NCBI GenBank assembly: GCA_039024315.1
Contig: JBCCQN010000072.1
Span: forward strand, 1-34,384
DNA length: 34,384 nt
Source: JBCAWW01 sp039024315
GTDB taxonomy: Bacteria > Bacteroidota > Bacteroidia > J057
Direction of reading: 5' to 3'
Below, in pieces: positions 23,895-30,857 of the stretch; the first letter of the stretch is position 1, and every line of letters begins with the position of its first letter. The notes below the pieces were generated by a model, which saw only the letters and a list, made by a program, of their open reading frames with translations, had not been told where the DNA came from and made no database searches. Both the position numbers and the translations under genes were made by a program.

Positions 23895-26168
23895 ATGATG
23901 TTGAACAAACGCCAGAGTATCGGGATTCTCATATTGCTACTATTGATTAGTGGTGCCTTGGGGTTGGGGCTAAGTCAGTTAAAGTACGACTACAACGTCG
24001 AACGCTTGTTCCCCGAGTCTGATACTGAGCTGCAGTTTTTTAGTGCCTTCCGCGAACGTTTCGAAAACGAAAATGACTACTTAGCCTTGGCAATCTATCG
24101 GGAGGCTGGCATCTATGACCAAGCGTTCCTCGAAGGGGTAGATAGTCTCGGCCGCTCCCTCCTCCAAGAGGAAAAAGTCCTTGAAGTCTCCTCAATTGTC
24201 AACGCTACTTTTCGCAAACTCAATGTCATCGGCTTGGGTGCGACCATACCCTTAATTCACTTAGCGCAACCGGAGCGCTATGCGGAAGATTCGACCTTTC
24301 TGGCCTCCATCCCCCATTTTCGACATAATTTAGTTTCTACTGACGCTCGCTCGCTTTGCATGTATCTCCGCATCGAAAAGGGGCTTGGTCCAGAGGCAGC
24401 AGATCAAATGTTGCAGCAAATTAAAGATAGGGTAGGGGCGCTCAACTTTGAAAAAGTCTATTACTCTGGAGGGGTGTACACCCAAAGATCGCAAACTCAG
24501 TTGGTACAAAAAGAAATGATCTTTTTAGGTCTAGGCTCAGTCATATTGATTCTAGGCTTTTTGTTTTGGGTATTTCGAACTTGGTGGGGGATCGTCCTAC
24601 CGCTCTTGGTAGTGGGGTTGTCGGTGGTCTGGACCATTGGGATTATGGGCTGGATAGGCGCCGAAATCAATGTCATGACGGTCTTGATTCCTTCAATTCT
24701 ACTTGTGGTGGGAGTATCGGATGTAGTTCACCTACTCAATCGCTATCTGGAAGAGATCAAGCATGAAGCTTCTCAGCCTAAGGCGCTTTATCAAGCTTGG
24801 AAAGAAGTGGGCCTAGCTACTTTCCTGACTTCATTGACTACTGCATTGGGCTTTTTGACCTTACTGGGTACTGGTATCAGCCCTTATCAACACTTAGGTG
24901 GTTTTGCCGCGGTCGGGGTGCTGATTGCATATGTATTGACCTTCAGTTTGCTGCCAGCCTTGTTGCTGTTATTACCTCGTCCAAGAGCAAGATCTTTTCA
25001 TCGACAAGGAAAGGTTTGGTATAGCGTTCTGCACCGCAGTCTGGCTTGGATATTTAGGCATCGGATGCAATTAGCCGTTTTAAGCGCTTTGATTTTGACG
25101 GCAGGGAGTTGGGGCTTGAAACGGGTAGGGATAGAAGCGTTCATCACGGATGAACTCGCCAAAGATCACCCCTTACAAGCTGATATTCAGTTTTTTGAAG
25201 CTAATTATGGCGGTGTGCGCCCCTTTACGATGAGTTTGCAAGTTGGAGATTCGGCGCAGAGTGTTTTGGCGATTCCCGTCCTAAGAGAAATCAATAAGCT
25301 AGAGGATTATTTGCGCAAACACTATGGGGTAAGGCGTACCTATAGCTTGATTGGTAATCTCAAAGCGGCTAATAGTTCTTTACATGAGGGCTTGGCTAGG
25401 TTTTACCGCTTGCCGCGGAACGATAAGACCTTGACCACTTTAGTGGAGCAGCTAAAGTTTTTTGGTGCCGAAAATGGGCTCTATGACATCATGCTTGAAG
25501 ATGAAACCGAGACCCGTATCAGTGGTGCTCTACCTGATCTCGGCCTTCGGACTTATGCCCAAAAGAATGATTCTTTGCGCTCTTTTATTCAAGATTCCAT
25601 CAATTCGAACTTCTTAAAGCCTCATTTGACCGGTAGTGCTACTTTGCTCGATCGTAGCCATGAAACGGTCGTCCGCAATATGCTCCAAGGCTTAGGTTTA
25701 GGGGTGGGGGTGGTCGCGCTTTTGATGGGTTTGCTCTATCGCTCTTGGCGAATGTGGCTCATTGCCCTCATCGTCAATCTCATGCCTTTGGTTTTAATTG
25801 GCGCTTTGATGGGCTATCTAGGAATAGGCTTGAAGATGTCCACAGCTGTGATTTTTTCGCTCGCTTTTGGGATCGCGGTGGATGATACGATTCACTTTAT
25901 CAGCAAACTCAAGATTGAATTAGATAGGGGAAAAAGCTTGCCGCAGGCGATTAAATGCACTTACCTTAGCACAGGGAAAGCAATTGTATTAACATCATTG
26001 ATCCTAGCCTCCGGCTTTTTGGGGCTGCTCACCTCTGATTTTCAGGGTACTTACTATATGGGGCTTTTAGTGGGCTTGGCCTTGCTGCTAGCGATGCTTG
26101 CTGATTTGGTGGTTTTGCCTGTGCTTTTGCTGATATTACCTCCCCGCAATAGAAAAAGTAGGGATTAA
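23895..26168 (+). CDS. MMPL/RND family transporter
   Basis: 757 residues with the duplicated RND layout: helix 1 at about 10-28, a periplasmic loop to about 207, helices 2-6 at about 208-360, helix 7 at about 392-408, a second periplasmic loop, then helices 8-12 at about 598-750. The motif VVGVSDVVHLLNRY (271-284) and its repeat GIAVDDTIHFISK (about 658-670) carry the acidic residues of the proton path in helices 4 and 10. The small size and absence of an adaptor or TolC-type gene fit the MMPL/HpnN class, which moves lipids, hopanoids or fatty-acid products. Two Met codons in a row open the gene. It starts 64 bp after the SGNH-like gene and ends with a 4-bp convergent overlap with engB. Confidence 0.9.
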   Translation: MMLNKRQSIGILILLLLISGALGLGLSQLKYDYNVERLFPESDTELQFFSAFRERFENENDYLALAIYREAGIYDQAFLEGVDSLGRSLLQEEKVLEVSSIVNATFRKLNVIGLGATIPLIHLAQPERYAEDSTFLASIPHFRHNLVSTDARSLCMYLRIEKGLGPEAADQMLQQIKDRVGALNFEKVYYSGGVYTQRSQTQLVQKEMIFLGLGSVILILGFLFWVFRTWWGIVLPLLVVGLSVVWTIGIMGWIGAEINVMTVLIPSILLVVGVSDVVHLLNRYLEEIKHEASQPKALYQAWKEVGLATFLTSLTTALGFLTLLGTGISPYQHLGGFAAVGVLIAYVLTFSLLPALLLLLPRPRARSFHRQGKVWYSVLHRSLAWIFRHRMQLAVLSALILTAGSWGLKRVGIEAFITDELAKDHPLQADIQFFEANYGGVRPFTMSLQVGDSAQSVLAIPVLREINKLEDYLRKHYGVRRTYSLIGNLKAANSSLHEGLARFYRLPRNDKTLTTLVEQLKFFGAENGLYDIMLEDETETRISGALPDLGLRTYAQKNDSLRSFIQDSINSNFLKPHLTGSATLLDRSHETVVRNMLQGLGLGVGVVALLMGLLYRSWRMWLIALIVNLMPLVLIGALMGYLGIGLKMSTAVIFSLAFGIAVDDTIHFISKLKIELDRGKSLPQAIKCTYLSTGKAIVLTSLILASGFLGLLTSDFQGTYYMGLLVGLALLLAMLADLVVLPVLLLILPPRNRKSRD

Positions 26169-26773
26169 TTCACAGGCGTCCAGACCTCATTGACTTCTTT
26201 AATGAAAGCGAGCAGCTCCCTGCGGCCTCTGCCCTTGACGGCAGAAGTAAACCACATCGCAGGAAGTTGTTCCCATTTTTGTAGCAAGGCATTGCGAAAG
26301 GCTTTCTGATTGGCATGGGCTTGCTTTTGAGTGAGTTTGTCTGTCTTCGTAAAGACTATACCGAAGGGGATTTCCTTGACTCCAAGGAACTCAATAAACT
26401 CAAGGTCAATCTTTTGTGGTTTGATTCGACTATCTACTAAGACAAATAGATTCATCAAGCTTTTGCGGTCTAGCACATAGTCAGTAATCATTTTACCAAA
26501 GCCGGCCCTTTGGGTTTTGGAAACTTTGGCGTAGCCATAACCGGGCAAATCTGCGAGATACCATTCCTCATTGATGAGAAAATGATTGATTAATTGCGTC
26601 TTGCCGGGAGTGGAACTAGTCTTAGCCAGGCTTTTACGTTCTACAAGGGCGTTAATCAAAGATGATTTTCCAACATTAGAACGCCCAACAAAACCATACT
26701 CAGGATAGTTAGGTTCTGGTAGTTGCTCAAATTTTGCACTACTCTTGACAAATTTGGCCGAATGAATTTCCAT
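26165..26773 (-). CDS. engB: Ribosome biogenesis GTPase EngB (YihA/YsxC)
   Basis: 202 residues, full length. All G motifs are present: G1 GRSNVGKS (30-37), G2 Thr in SSTPGKT (53-59), G3 DLPG (75-78), G4 TKTD (142-145), and G5 near TSAVKGRG (176-183). EngB helps late assembly of the 50S ribosomal subunit and is usually essential. The ATG at 26773 matches the usual start of the family (short strand, then YGFVGRSNVGKS). A TAATTTTG box on the same strand ends only 4 bp before this ATG. The gene is convergent with the RND exporter and divergent from ubiE. Confidence 0.97.
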   Translation of the reverse strand: MEIHSAKFVKSSAKFEQLPEPNYPEYGFVGRSNVGKSSLINALVERKSLAKTSSTPGKTQLINHFLINEEWYLADLPGYGYAKVSKTQRAGFGKMITDYVLDRKSLMNLFVLVDSRIKPQKIDLEFIEFLGVKEIPFGIVFTKTDKLTQKQAHANQKAFRNALLQKWEQLPAMWFTSAVKGRGRRELLAFIKEVNEVWTPVN

Positions 26774-26777
26774 CTGG

Positions 26778-26785
26778 CAAAATTA
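26778..26785 (-). promoter_or_regulatory. engB: Minus-7 box candidate for engB
   Basis: On the minus strand this reads TAATTTTG, fitting TAnnTTTG. It ends 4 bp before the engB ATG, so a functional box would give an almost leaderless mRNA. No TTG at the expected minus-33 distance was seen. Confidence 0.35.
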
Positions 26786-26895
26786 GCCACAATTCTGCGT
26801 AAATTTGCAGAAATTATTGAAACCCAGAAGAGCAGAACCATTGGAATCGCCTTTGAAGCCTCCCAAAACCTGCTATTCAACAAATAATCATCCTC

Positions 26896-27618
26896 TTGAG
26901 TGTAACTCCATACAAGAATCCCGAAGCTTCTAAAAGAGATCAAGTAGAAGAGATGTTTGACAACATCGCGCCTAAGTATGATCTTCTCAATCGACTCATG
27001 TCCGCAGGGGTGGATATCACATGGCGTAAAAAAGCTATCAAACGCTTAGCCCCTTACTCTCCCAAACGTATTGTAGATATTGCCACGGGGACAGGAGACT
27101 TTGCTATTGAGGCGGCTAAACTTAAACCAAAAGAGATCATTGGGATTGATATCTCCAATGAAATGCTCCGCGTTGGGCGCGAAAAAATGGTCAAGAAAAA
27201 GCTTGACAAACTGATCGATATGCGCAACGGGGATTCAGAAGCTCTTGAACTAAAAACGGACTCTGTCGATGCGATTACCGTAGGTTTTGGCGTGCGTAAC
27301 TTCCAAAATCTGCGTAAAGGTATGGGCGAGATCTTGCGTGTTCTTAAACCCGGTGGGGCAGTAGCGATCTTGGAGCCCTCTTTTCCAACCAGTTTTCCTC
27401 TTAAACAGCTATTTGCCTTTCATTTTAGGGTTTTGACCCCACTTTTAGGCAAAATCGTTTCAGGTGATAACTCCGCTTACACCTACTTACCAGAGTCAGT
27501 AAAGGCCTTTCCCAATGGCAAAGAGTTTACGGATATCTGTGATGAGCTAGGCTTCCGCAAAGCGGAATATGTCCCTCTCACCTTCGGTATGTGCTCTATG
27601 TACATCCTCGAGAAGTAG
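26896..27618 (+). CDS. ubiE: Demethylmenaquinone methyltransferase (UbiE/MenG), TTG start
   Basis: 240 residues. It methylates demethylmenaquinone to menaquinone using S-adenosylmethionine, the last step of the quinone pathway in menaquinone-based Bacteroidota. The N-terminal signature VEEMFDNIAPKYDLLNRLMSAG (about 17-38), SAM-binding DIATGTGDFA (61-70) and the C-terminal MCSMYILEK are typical. The start codon is TTG at 26896: it gives MSVTPYK, which matches the usual family start, and no ATG or GTG lies in frame before the conserved region. A TAAATTTG box at 26800-26807 could serve as promoter with a leader of about 80 nt. A terminator follows at 27661-27705. Confidence 0.96.
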   Translation: MSVTPYKNPEASKRDQVEEMFDNIAPKYDLLNRLMSAGVDITWRKKAIKRLAPYSPKRIVDIATGTGDFAIEAAKLKPKEIIGIDISNEMLRVGREKMVKKKLDKLIDMRNGDSEALELKTDSVDAITVGFGVRNFQNLRKGMGEILRVLKPGGAVAILEPSFPTSFPLKQLFAFHFRVLTPLLGKIVSGDNSAYTYLPESVKAFPNGKEFTDICDELGFRKAEYVPLTFGMCSMYILEK

Positions 27619-27660
27619 CGAAAAAATTGCCTATTAATTTAGGCTCATGATATGCTTATT

Positions 27661-27705
27661 GCTTCCTGTCAAGAGTTTTTCTCTTGCTAGGGAGCATTTT
27701 TTTTT
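27661..27705 (+). terminator. Rho-independent terminator after ubiE
   Basis: Arms GCTTCCTGTCAAGAG and CTCTTGCTAGGGAGC pair over 15 positions with one mismatch and two wobbles around a TTTTT loop. A run of nine T follows at 27697-27705. Confidence 0.85.
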
Positions 27706-27725
27706 ACCGCTTCGCGGAACGCTTA
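27706..27725 (+). repeat. GAACGCTTA repeat, forward copy 4
   Basis: ACCGCTTCGCGGAACGCTTA directly after the terminator T-run. With the inverted copy 13 bp on it can form one long hairpin. Confidence 0.85.
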
Positions 27726-27738
27726 GCCGATTAGGGAC

Positions 27739-27758
27739 AAGCGTTCTGCGCAGCAGTA
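27739..27758 (-). repeat. GAACGCTTA repeat, inverted copy 2
   Basis: AAGCGTTCTGCGCAGCAGTA, the inverted partner of 27706-27725 (BIME-like pair). Confidence 0.85.
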
Positions 27759-27850
27759 AAGAAAATCTAAATTTCCCTCGCTCCCGTACAGTAGTCGGGA
27801 CTCGGGATGCCAGAGAGTGATTCATTGTCATTTGTCATAATGCGTCGCAG

Positions 27851-27876
27851 TAGGTGTAGCATGCATGCCACACCTA
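27851..27876. repeat. 26-bp palindrome
   Basis: Arms TAGGTGTAGCATG and CATGCCACACCTA pair at 12 of 13 positions with no loop. No known function. It lies between two inverted copies of the GAACGCTTA repeat. Confidence 0.5.
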
Positions 27877-27879
27877 ATG

Positions 27880-27901
27880 ATAAGCGTTCTGCGCAGCAGT
27901 A
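27880..27901 (-). repeat. GAACGCTTA repeat, inverted copy 3
   Basis: AT + AAGCGTTCTGCGCAGCAGTA, identical over 22 bp to inverted copy 1 at 18995-19016. Confidence 0.85.
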
Positions 27902-27968
27902 GCCCCAAAGCGCTCCTCAAAAATGATGGAAAGACTGTACTAAGATAAATTCTCACAATCATCAGCCA

Positions 27969-28673
27969 TTGCAAATCAATCAGCCTCTCTTATGCTTGCT
28001 CCTAGTACTATTTTTAGGAAAAACTCAGGCGGTTAAGGCTCAATATTATGGGAATCACCCTTACGACGCTCCCTTTTTTAATCTTGGCTACACGCTTGGA
28101 CTAAGCTACAATGCCCTCAATCTCAAGGAACAAATCGATGTTTGTGATCGTGGGATTTGTCTCAATCGGATCGAGCCGATTCCGCGTTTAGGCTTGAACT
28201 TTGGGCTGATCACAAACTTTGATCTGCATCCCTTTATCAATCTACGGGTGATCCCTACCGTTTCCCTTGAGCAAAGAGATTTTGAGTACCAATTTCGGCG
28301 GGCTGGTCCCGATAGTATCGTAGAGCGGACGATTGAAGCCGCCTACCTCAATTTTCCGGTCTTATTGATGATTCGAGCCAAATATTGGAAGGCCAAGCGC
28401 TTTTATGTACTGACAGGTCCTCAATTTGGCGTTAACTTTGCTTCCAACAAAAGAGTGCAAGACAATCTAAATCTACTCAAAATAACCACTTTTGATTTTA
28501 GTCTTGTCTTCGGGACTGGTCTCAATTTTTATGGCGATAGGCGCAAAGTTTCACCTGAAATTCGCTATGCAATGGGCCTCCGCAATATCTACGTACCAGA
28601 GTTTACCAGCCATGCGACTGCTATCAGCTTGCTCTACAGTCAGCAGCTTTCGTTTATCATAAATTTTGAATAG
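27969..28673 (+). CDS. PorT-like outer-membrane beta-barrel protein, copy 1 (TTG start)
   Basis: 234 residues. The signal peptide (PLLCLLLVLFLGKTQAVKA|QYYG) is in frame only from TTG at 27969; no ATG is available before it, so a TTG start is inferred. The mature protein has barrel strands and features recalling PorT, a membrane component linked to type IX secretion: FFNLGYTLGLSYN near the N-terminus, INLRVIPTVSLEQRDFEY, AAYLNFPVLLMIRAKYW, and KVSPEIRYAMGLRNI near the C-terminus. Two Cys (VCDRGICLNR) may form a disulphide in an outer loop. A close paralog lies 329 bp downstream in the same direction. T9SS use in this organism is supported by the sorting domain of the 3788-7390 product. The PorT assignment is by remembered pattern, not alignment. 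Confidence 0.72.
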   Translation: MQINQPLLCLLLVLFLGKTQAVKAQYYGNHPYDAPFFNLGYTLGLSYNALNLKEQIDVCDRGICLNRIEPIPRLGLNFGLITNFDLHPFINLRVIPTVSLEQRDFEYQFRRAGPDSIVERTIEAAYLNFPVLLMIRAKYWKAKRFYVLTGPQFGVNFASNKRVQDNLNLLKITTFDFSLVFGTGLNFYGDRRKVSPEIRYAMGLRNIYVPEFTSHATAISLLYSQQLSFIINFE

Positions 28674-29002
28674 GCCTCACAACCGTTCGATATGGCAGAC
28701 GTTATATAATAAACTTTCTATACTCAATTGAAGAAATAATATTTCTTTTTGGACGTTAGTTTTTTTGTATCACATCTGGGGCACTCACTAATCCATTTCT
28801 TATCGTTTAAGCTTTACGATTCCTCAATCAGCCTTCTAATATTTTCCTAATCAAATTAGGGGAGTAAGAAACTGACTTAGGACTGCTTTTTGCATTAATG
28901 TTTTGAAATAGACAAGTTTGTAGAGTTTATTTCAGTAAAAAGCCATTATTTGGAAGTTCATAATTTCTTCCACGTGTAATTTACTCTTGTTAGGTACTTT
29001 TT
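28674..29002. other. 329-bp AT-rich gap between the two PorT-like genes
   Basis: No ORF, RNA gene or strong terminator was seen. There is a small hairpin CCTAAT-CAA-ATTAGG at 28846-28860. The second barrel gene therefore probably has its own promoter here, but no clear TAnnTTTG box was found. Confidence 0.5.
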
Positions 29003-29710
29003 ATGCGTAGCAAACGATTTTTTTTCTTAGCGAGTCTTCTCTCTGCCTTTTTACTCAGCATGCAGCCTGTTCAGGCGCAGTACTATGGTAAGCATCCTTG
29101 GGACGCCAAATTTTTCAACCTGGGTTTCACCATGGGTCTAAACTACAATGCGTTAAACCTTAAGGAGCAAATTGATATTTGTGAGAGAGGGGTATGTCTC
29201 AATCGTATTGAGCCCATCCCGCGCATGGGACTTAGTATGGGGATTATCTCCAATTTTAACTTGCACGAGCATGTCAATTTGCGTTTTATCCCTACCGTTT
29301 CTCTTGAACAGAGAGATTTTGACTATTTCTTTCAAGGGGCGGATCAGGATAGCGTGATCCAAAGAAAGATAGAAGCCTCCTACCTCAATCTACCTTTACT
29401 TTTTATGTTTAGGGCAAGATATTGGAAGCGCAGTCGCTTTTATGTAGTGACGGGCCCTCAGTTAGGGATCAACTTTGGCTCCAACAAAAAGGTTAGAGAT
29501 GATCAAAACCTGCTCAAAATCACTACTATGGACTTTAGTTTGATCTTTGGGGCGGGTTTAAATCTATATGGAGATCGTATCAAACTCTCTCCCGAAATAC
29601 GATATTCGATGGGACTTAGAAATATCTATGTGCCCGAGTTTACCAGCCATGCAACGGCAATCAGTTTGCTCTATAACCAGCAATTGTCTCTTATCGTCAA
29701 CTTTGAATAA
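29003..29710 (+). CDS. PorT-like outer-membrane beta-barrel protein, copy 2
   Basis: 235 residues from a normal ATG, with a signal peptide ending QPVQA|QYYG. It aligns end to end with copy 1 without apparent gaps, at roughly 70 percent identity by eye. Long identical blocks include YNALNLKEQID, LNRIEPIPR, IPTVSLEQRDF and GLRNIYVPEFTSHATAISLLY. The Cys pair (ICERGVCLNR) is kept. Differences are spread over strands and loops, so both copies appear to be under selection and neither is broken. The likely role is the same as copy 1: a T9SS-associated outer-membrane barrel. A terminator follows 26 bp after the stop, separating it from the AraC-type gene. Confidence 0.75.
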   Translation: MRSKRFFFLASLLSAFLLSMQPVQAQYYGKHPWDAKFFNLGFTMGLNYNALNLKEQIDICERGVCLNRIEPIPRMGLSMGIISNFNLHEHVNLRFIPTVSLEQRDFDYFFQGADQDSVIQRKIEASYLNLPLLFMFRARYWKRSRFYVVTGPQLGINFGSNKKVRDDQNLLKITTMDFSLIFGAGLNLYGDRIKLSPEIRYSMGLRNIYVPEFTSHATAISLLYNQQLSLIVNFE

Positions 29711-29735
29711 ACCCCTCAATGGGTTAGATATATTT

Positions 29736-29765
29736 ACCTCTCGTCCTTTGGCGAGAGGTTTTTTG
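29736..29765 (+). terminator. Rho-independent terminator after PorT-like copy 2
   Basis: ACCTCTCG (29736-29743) and CGAGAGGT (29752-29759) form an 8-bp stem over an 8-nt loop, followed by a T-run to 29765. Confidence 0.85.
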
Positions 29766-29794
29766 TAAATCAAAGATTGAGTTTGGCAGGATTA

Positions 29795-29821
29795 GGCAAG
29801 TAGGAGACGTTTTTGACAAGT
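29795..29821 (+). promoter_or_regulatory. Half-site pair upstream of the AraC-type gene
   Basis: GGCAAGTAG (29795-29803) and TTTTGACAAGT (29811-29821) occur here and again, in swapped order, at 30718-30752 downstream of the gene. The shared CAAGT core suggests binding half-sites for the regulator. Confidence 0.4.
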
Positions 29822-29836
29822 TGATCTAAGACTTAT

Positions 29837-29857
29837 TTCCTAAATTTAGTTTAGGAA
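29837..29857. promoter_or_regulatory. Inverted repeat just before the AraC-type start codon
   Basis: TTCCTAAA and TTTAGGAA are perfect 8-bp arms around TTTAG, ending 10 bp before the ATG at 29868. It may be an operator or a small leader hairpin. AT-rich composition makes chance occurrence possible. Confidence 0.4.
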
Positions 29858-29867
29858 TCTGGACTAT

Positions 29868-30707
29868 ATGAATAATCTACTGCAGAATTTCATCGAATGC
29901 GATGGGATAAAGGTTGCGGCCTCTGTATTTACCCATGAAATAGAGGAACATCCTATTTATTTCATTGCAAACTATATGCTTTACATCGAGTGTGGGACAC
30001 TCAATATTAGTCTCAAAGATCGAGTCTATACTATCAATGCCGGCGAGTTTGCCCTCGTTCGTAAGCACAGCCAAGGGACCTTTTCCAAAATTTTAGATAA
30101 AGAGAAGCATTGTTTCAAAGAGTGTGCGTTTGCCTTTCACGATACTTTTCTCAAGGAGGTTATTCAGGACTTTCAAGTACCCAGACGTGACCCTATGCCT
30201 TTCGCTGCTGAAAGTTTGGTTGTTTTGCCCAGTCATCCCATTCTAAAAGGTTTTGTTAATTCTTTGCAAGAATATTTTGCTAGCGAAGTAGAGCTCGACC
30301 AAGAATTGATAAAGCTCAAAACCAGAGAAGCGCTATACGGTCTCACCAAGGTACAAGCTGACTTGATCCATATGTTTGATGATTTTGCCGCGCCCAATAA
30401 GGTCAGTCTTGCCGATTTTATGGAGCTCAATTTTACCTACAATCTCACCCTCAAGGAATTTGCGCAGCTATCAGGACGTAGTTTGACTAGCTTCAATCGA
30501 GAGTTTCGCAAAATTTTTTCTATTACCCCCCATAAATGGATCAAACAAAAGCGTTTGGAGCTAGCCAATCAACTCCTCAGGCAAACCAATCGCATGGCTT
30601 CTGATATTTATTTGGAAGTGGGTTTTGAGGATTTATCCCATTTTAGCCGCTCCTTTAAAAGCTATTTTGGCTACAATCCCTCTACTGTCAAAACCAAGCA
30701 ATCCTAG
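29868..30707 (+). CDS. AraC family transcriptional regulator
   Basis: 279 residues. An N-terminal cupin-like part (about 1-100, LYIECGTLNISLKDRVYTINAGEFALV) is the likely effector or dimerisation domain, of the ExsA-like type common in Bacteroidota. The C-terminal double helix-turn-helix spans about 180-275: first helix pair TLKEFAQLSGRSLTSFNREFRKIF, second pair ASDIYLEVGFEDLSHFSRSFKSYFGYNPS, with the family ending FGYNPS. It binds DNA as an activator or repressor. It stands between terminators or palindromes and directly precedes the cytochrome/molybdoenzyme operon, which is its most likely target. Matching half-sites lie on both sides of the gene. The effector is unknown. Confidence 0.93.
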   Translation: MNNLLQNFIECDGIKVAASVFTHEIEEHPIYFIANYMLYIECGTLNISLKDRVYTINAGEFALVRKHSQGTFSKILDKEKHCFKECAFAFHDTFLKEVIQDFQVPRRDPMPFAAESLVVLPSHPILKGFVNSLQEYFASEVELDQELIKLKTREALYGLTKVQADLIHMFDDFAAPNKVSLADFMELNFTYNLTLKEFAQLSGRSLTSFNREFRKIFSITPHKWIKQKRLELANQLLRQTNRMASDIYLEVGFEDLSHFSRSFKSYFGYNPSTVKTKQS

Positions 30708-30717
30708 CTGATACTGC

Positions 30718-30752
30718 TTTTGACAAGTAAAATGAAAGTTCTGGGCAAGTAG
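30718..30752 (+). promoter_or_regulatory. Half-site pair between the AraC-type gene and the molybdoenzyme operon
   Basis: TTTTGACAAGT (30718-30728) and GGCAAGTAG (30744-30752) repeat the two words found before the AraC-type gene. They lie about 170-200 bp before the operon start, a usual range for an activator site. Confidence 0.4.
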
Positions 30753-30857
30753 AAACAGCGATTCGAGCCTACCTTTATTTAGATCGAAAATAAACTAAGT
30801 CTCGAACTCAAATAATCATACTCCATGCTTGATTTTGAGATTGAAAATTTGATTATT

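Larger units (their letters stand above)
27619..27968. other. 350-bp intergenic region rich in hairpins and repeats
   Basis: In order this gap holds the ubiE terminator (27661-27705), a forward and an inverted GAACGCTTA repeat 13 bp apart (27706-27758), a 5-bp-stem hairpin TCCCG...CGGGA (27782-27800), a 26-bp palindrome (27851-27876) and a second inverted repeat (27880-27901). The short open frame on the minus strand here is composed of repeat sequence and is not a gene. Confidence 0.65.

Noticed and set aside
26656..26943. Possible 95-residue minus-strand ORF over the engB-ubiE promoter region
   Set aside because: It overlaps the engB coding start in another frame and covers the divergent promoters. 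Its hydrophobic character is a frame shadow.
27634..27831. Possible 65-residue protein on the minus strand
   Set aside because: It is made of terminator and dispersed repeat sequence and has no start context or protein-like composition.
28674..29002. Small RNA or riboswitch between the two barrel genes
   Set aside because: No strong stem-loop structure or terminator was found. AT-rich DNA alone is not evidence.
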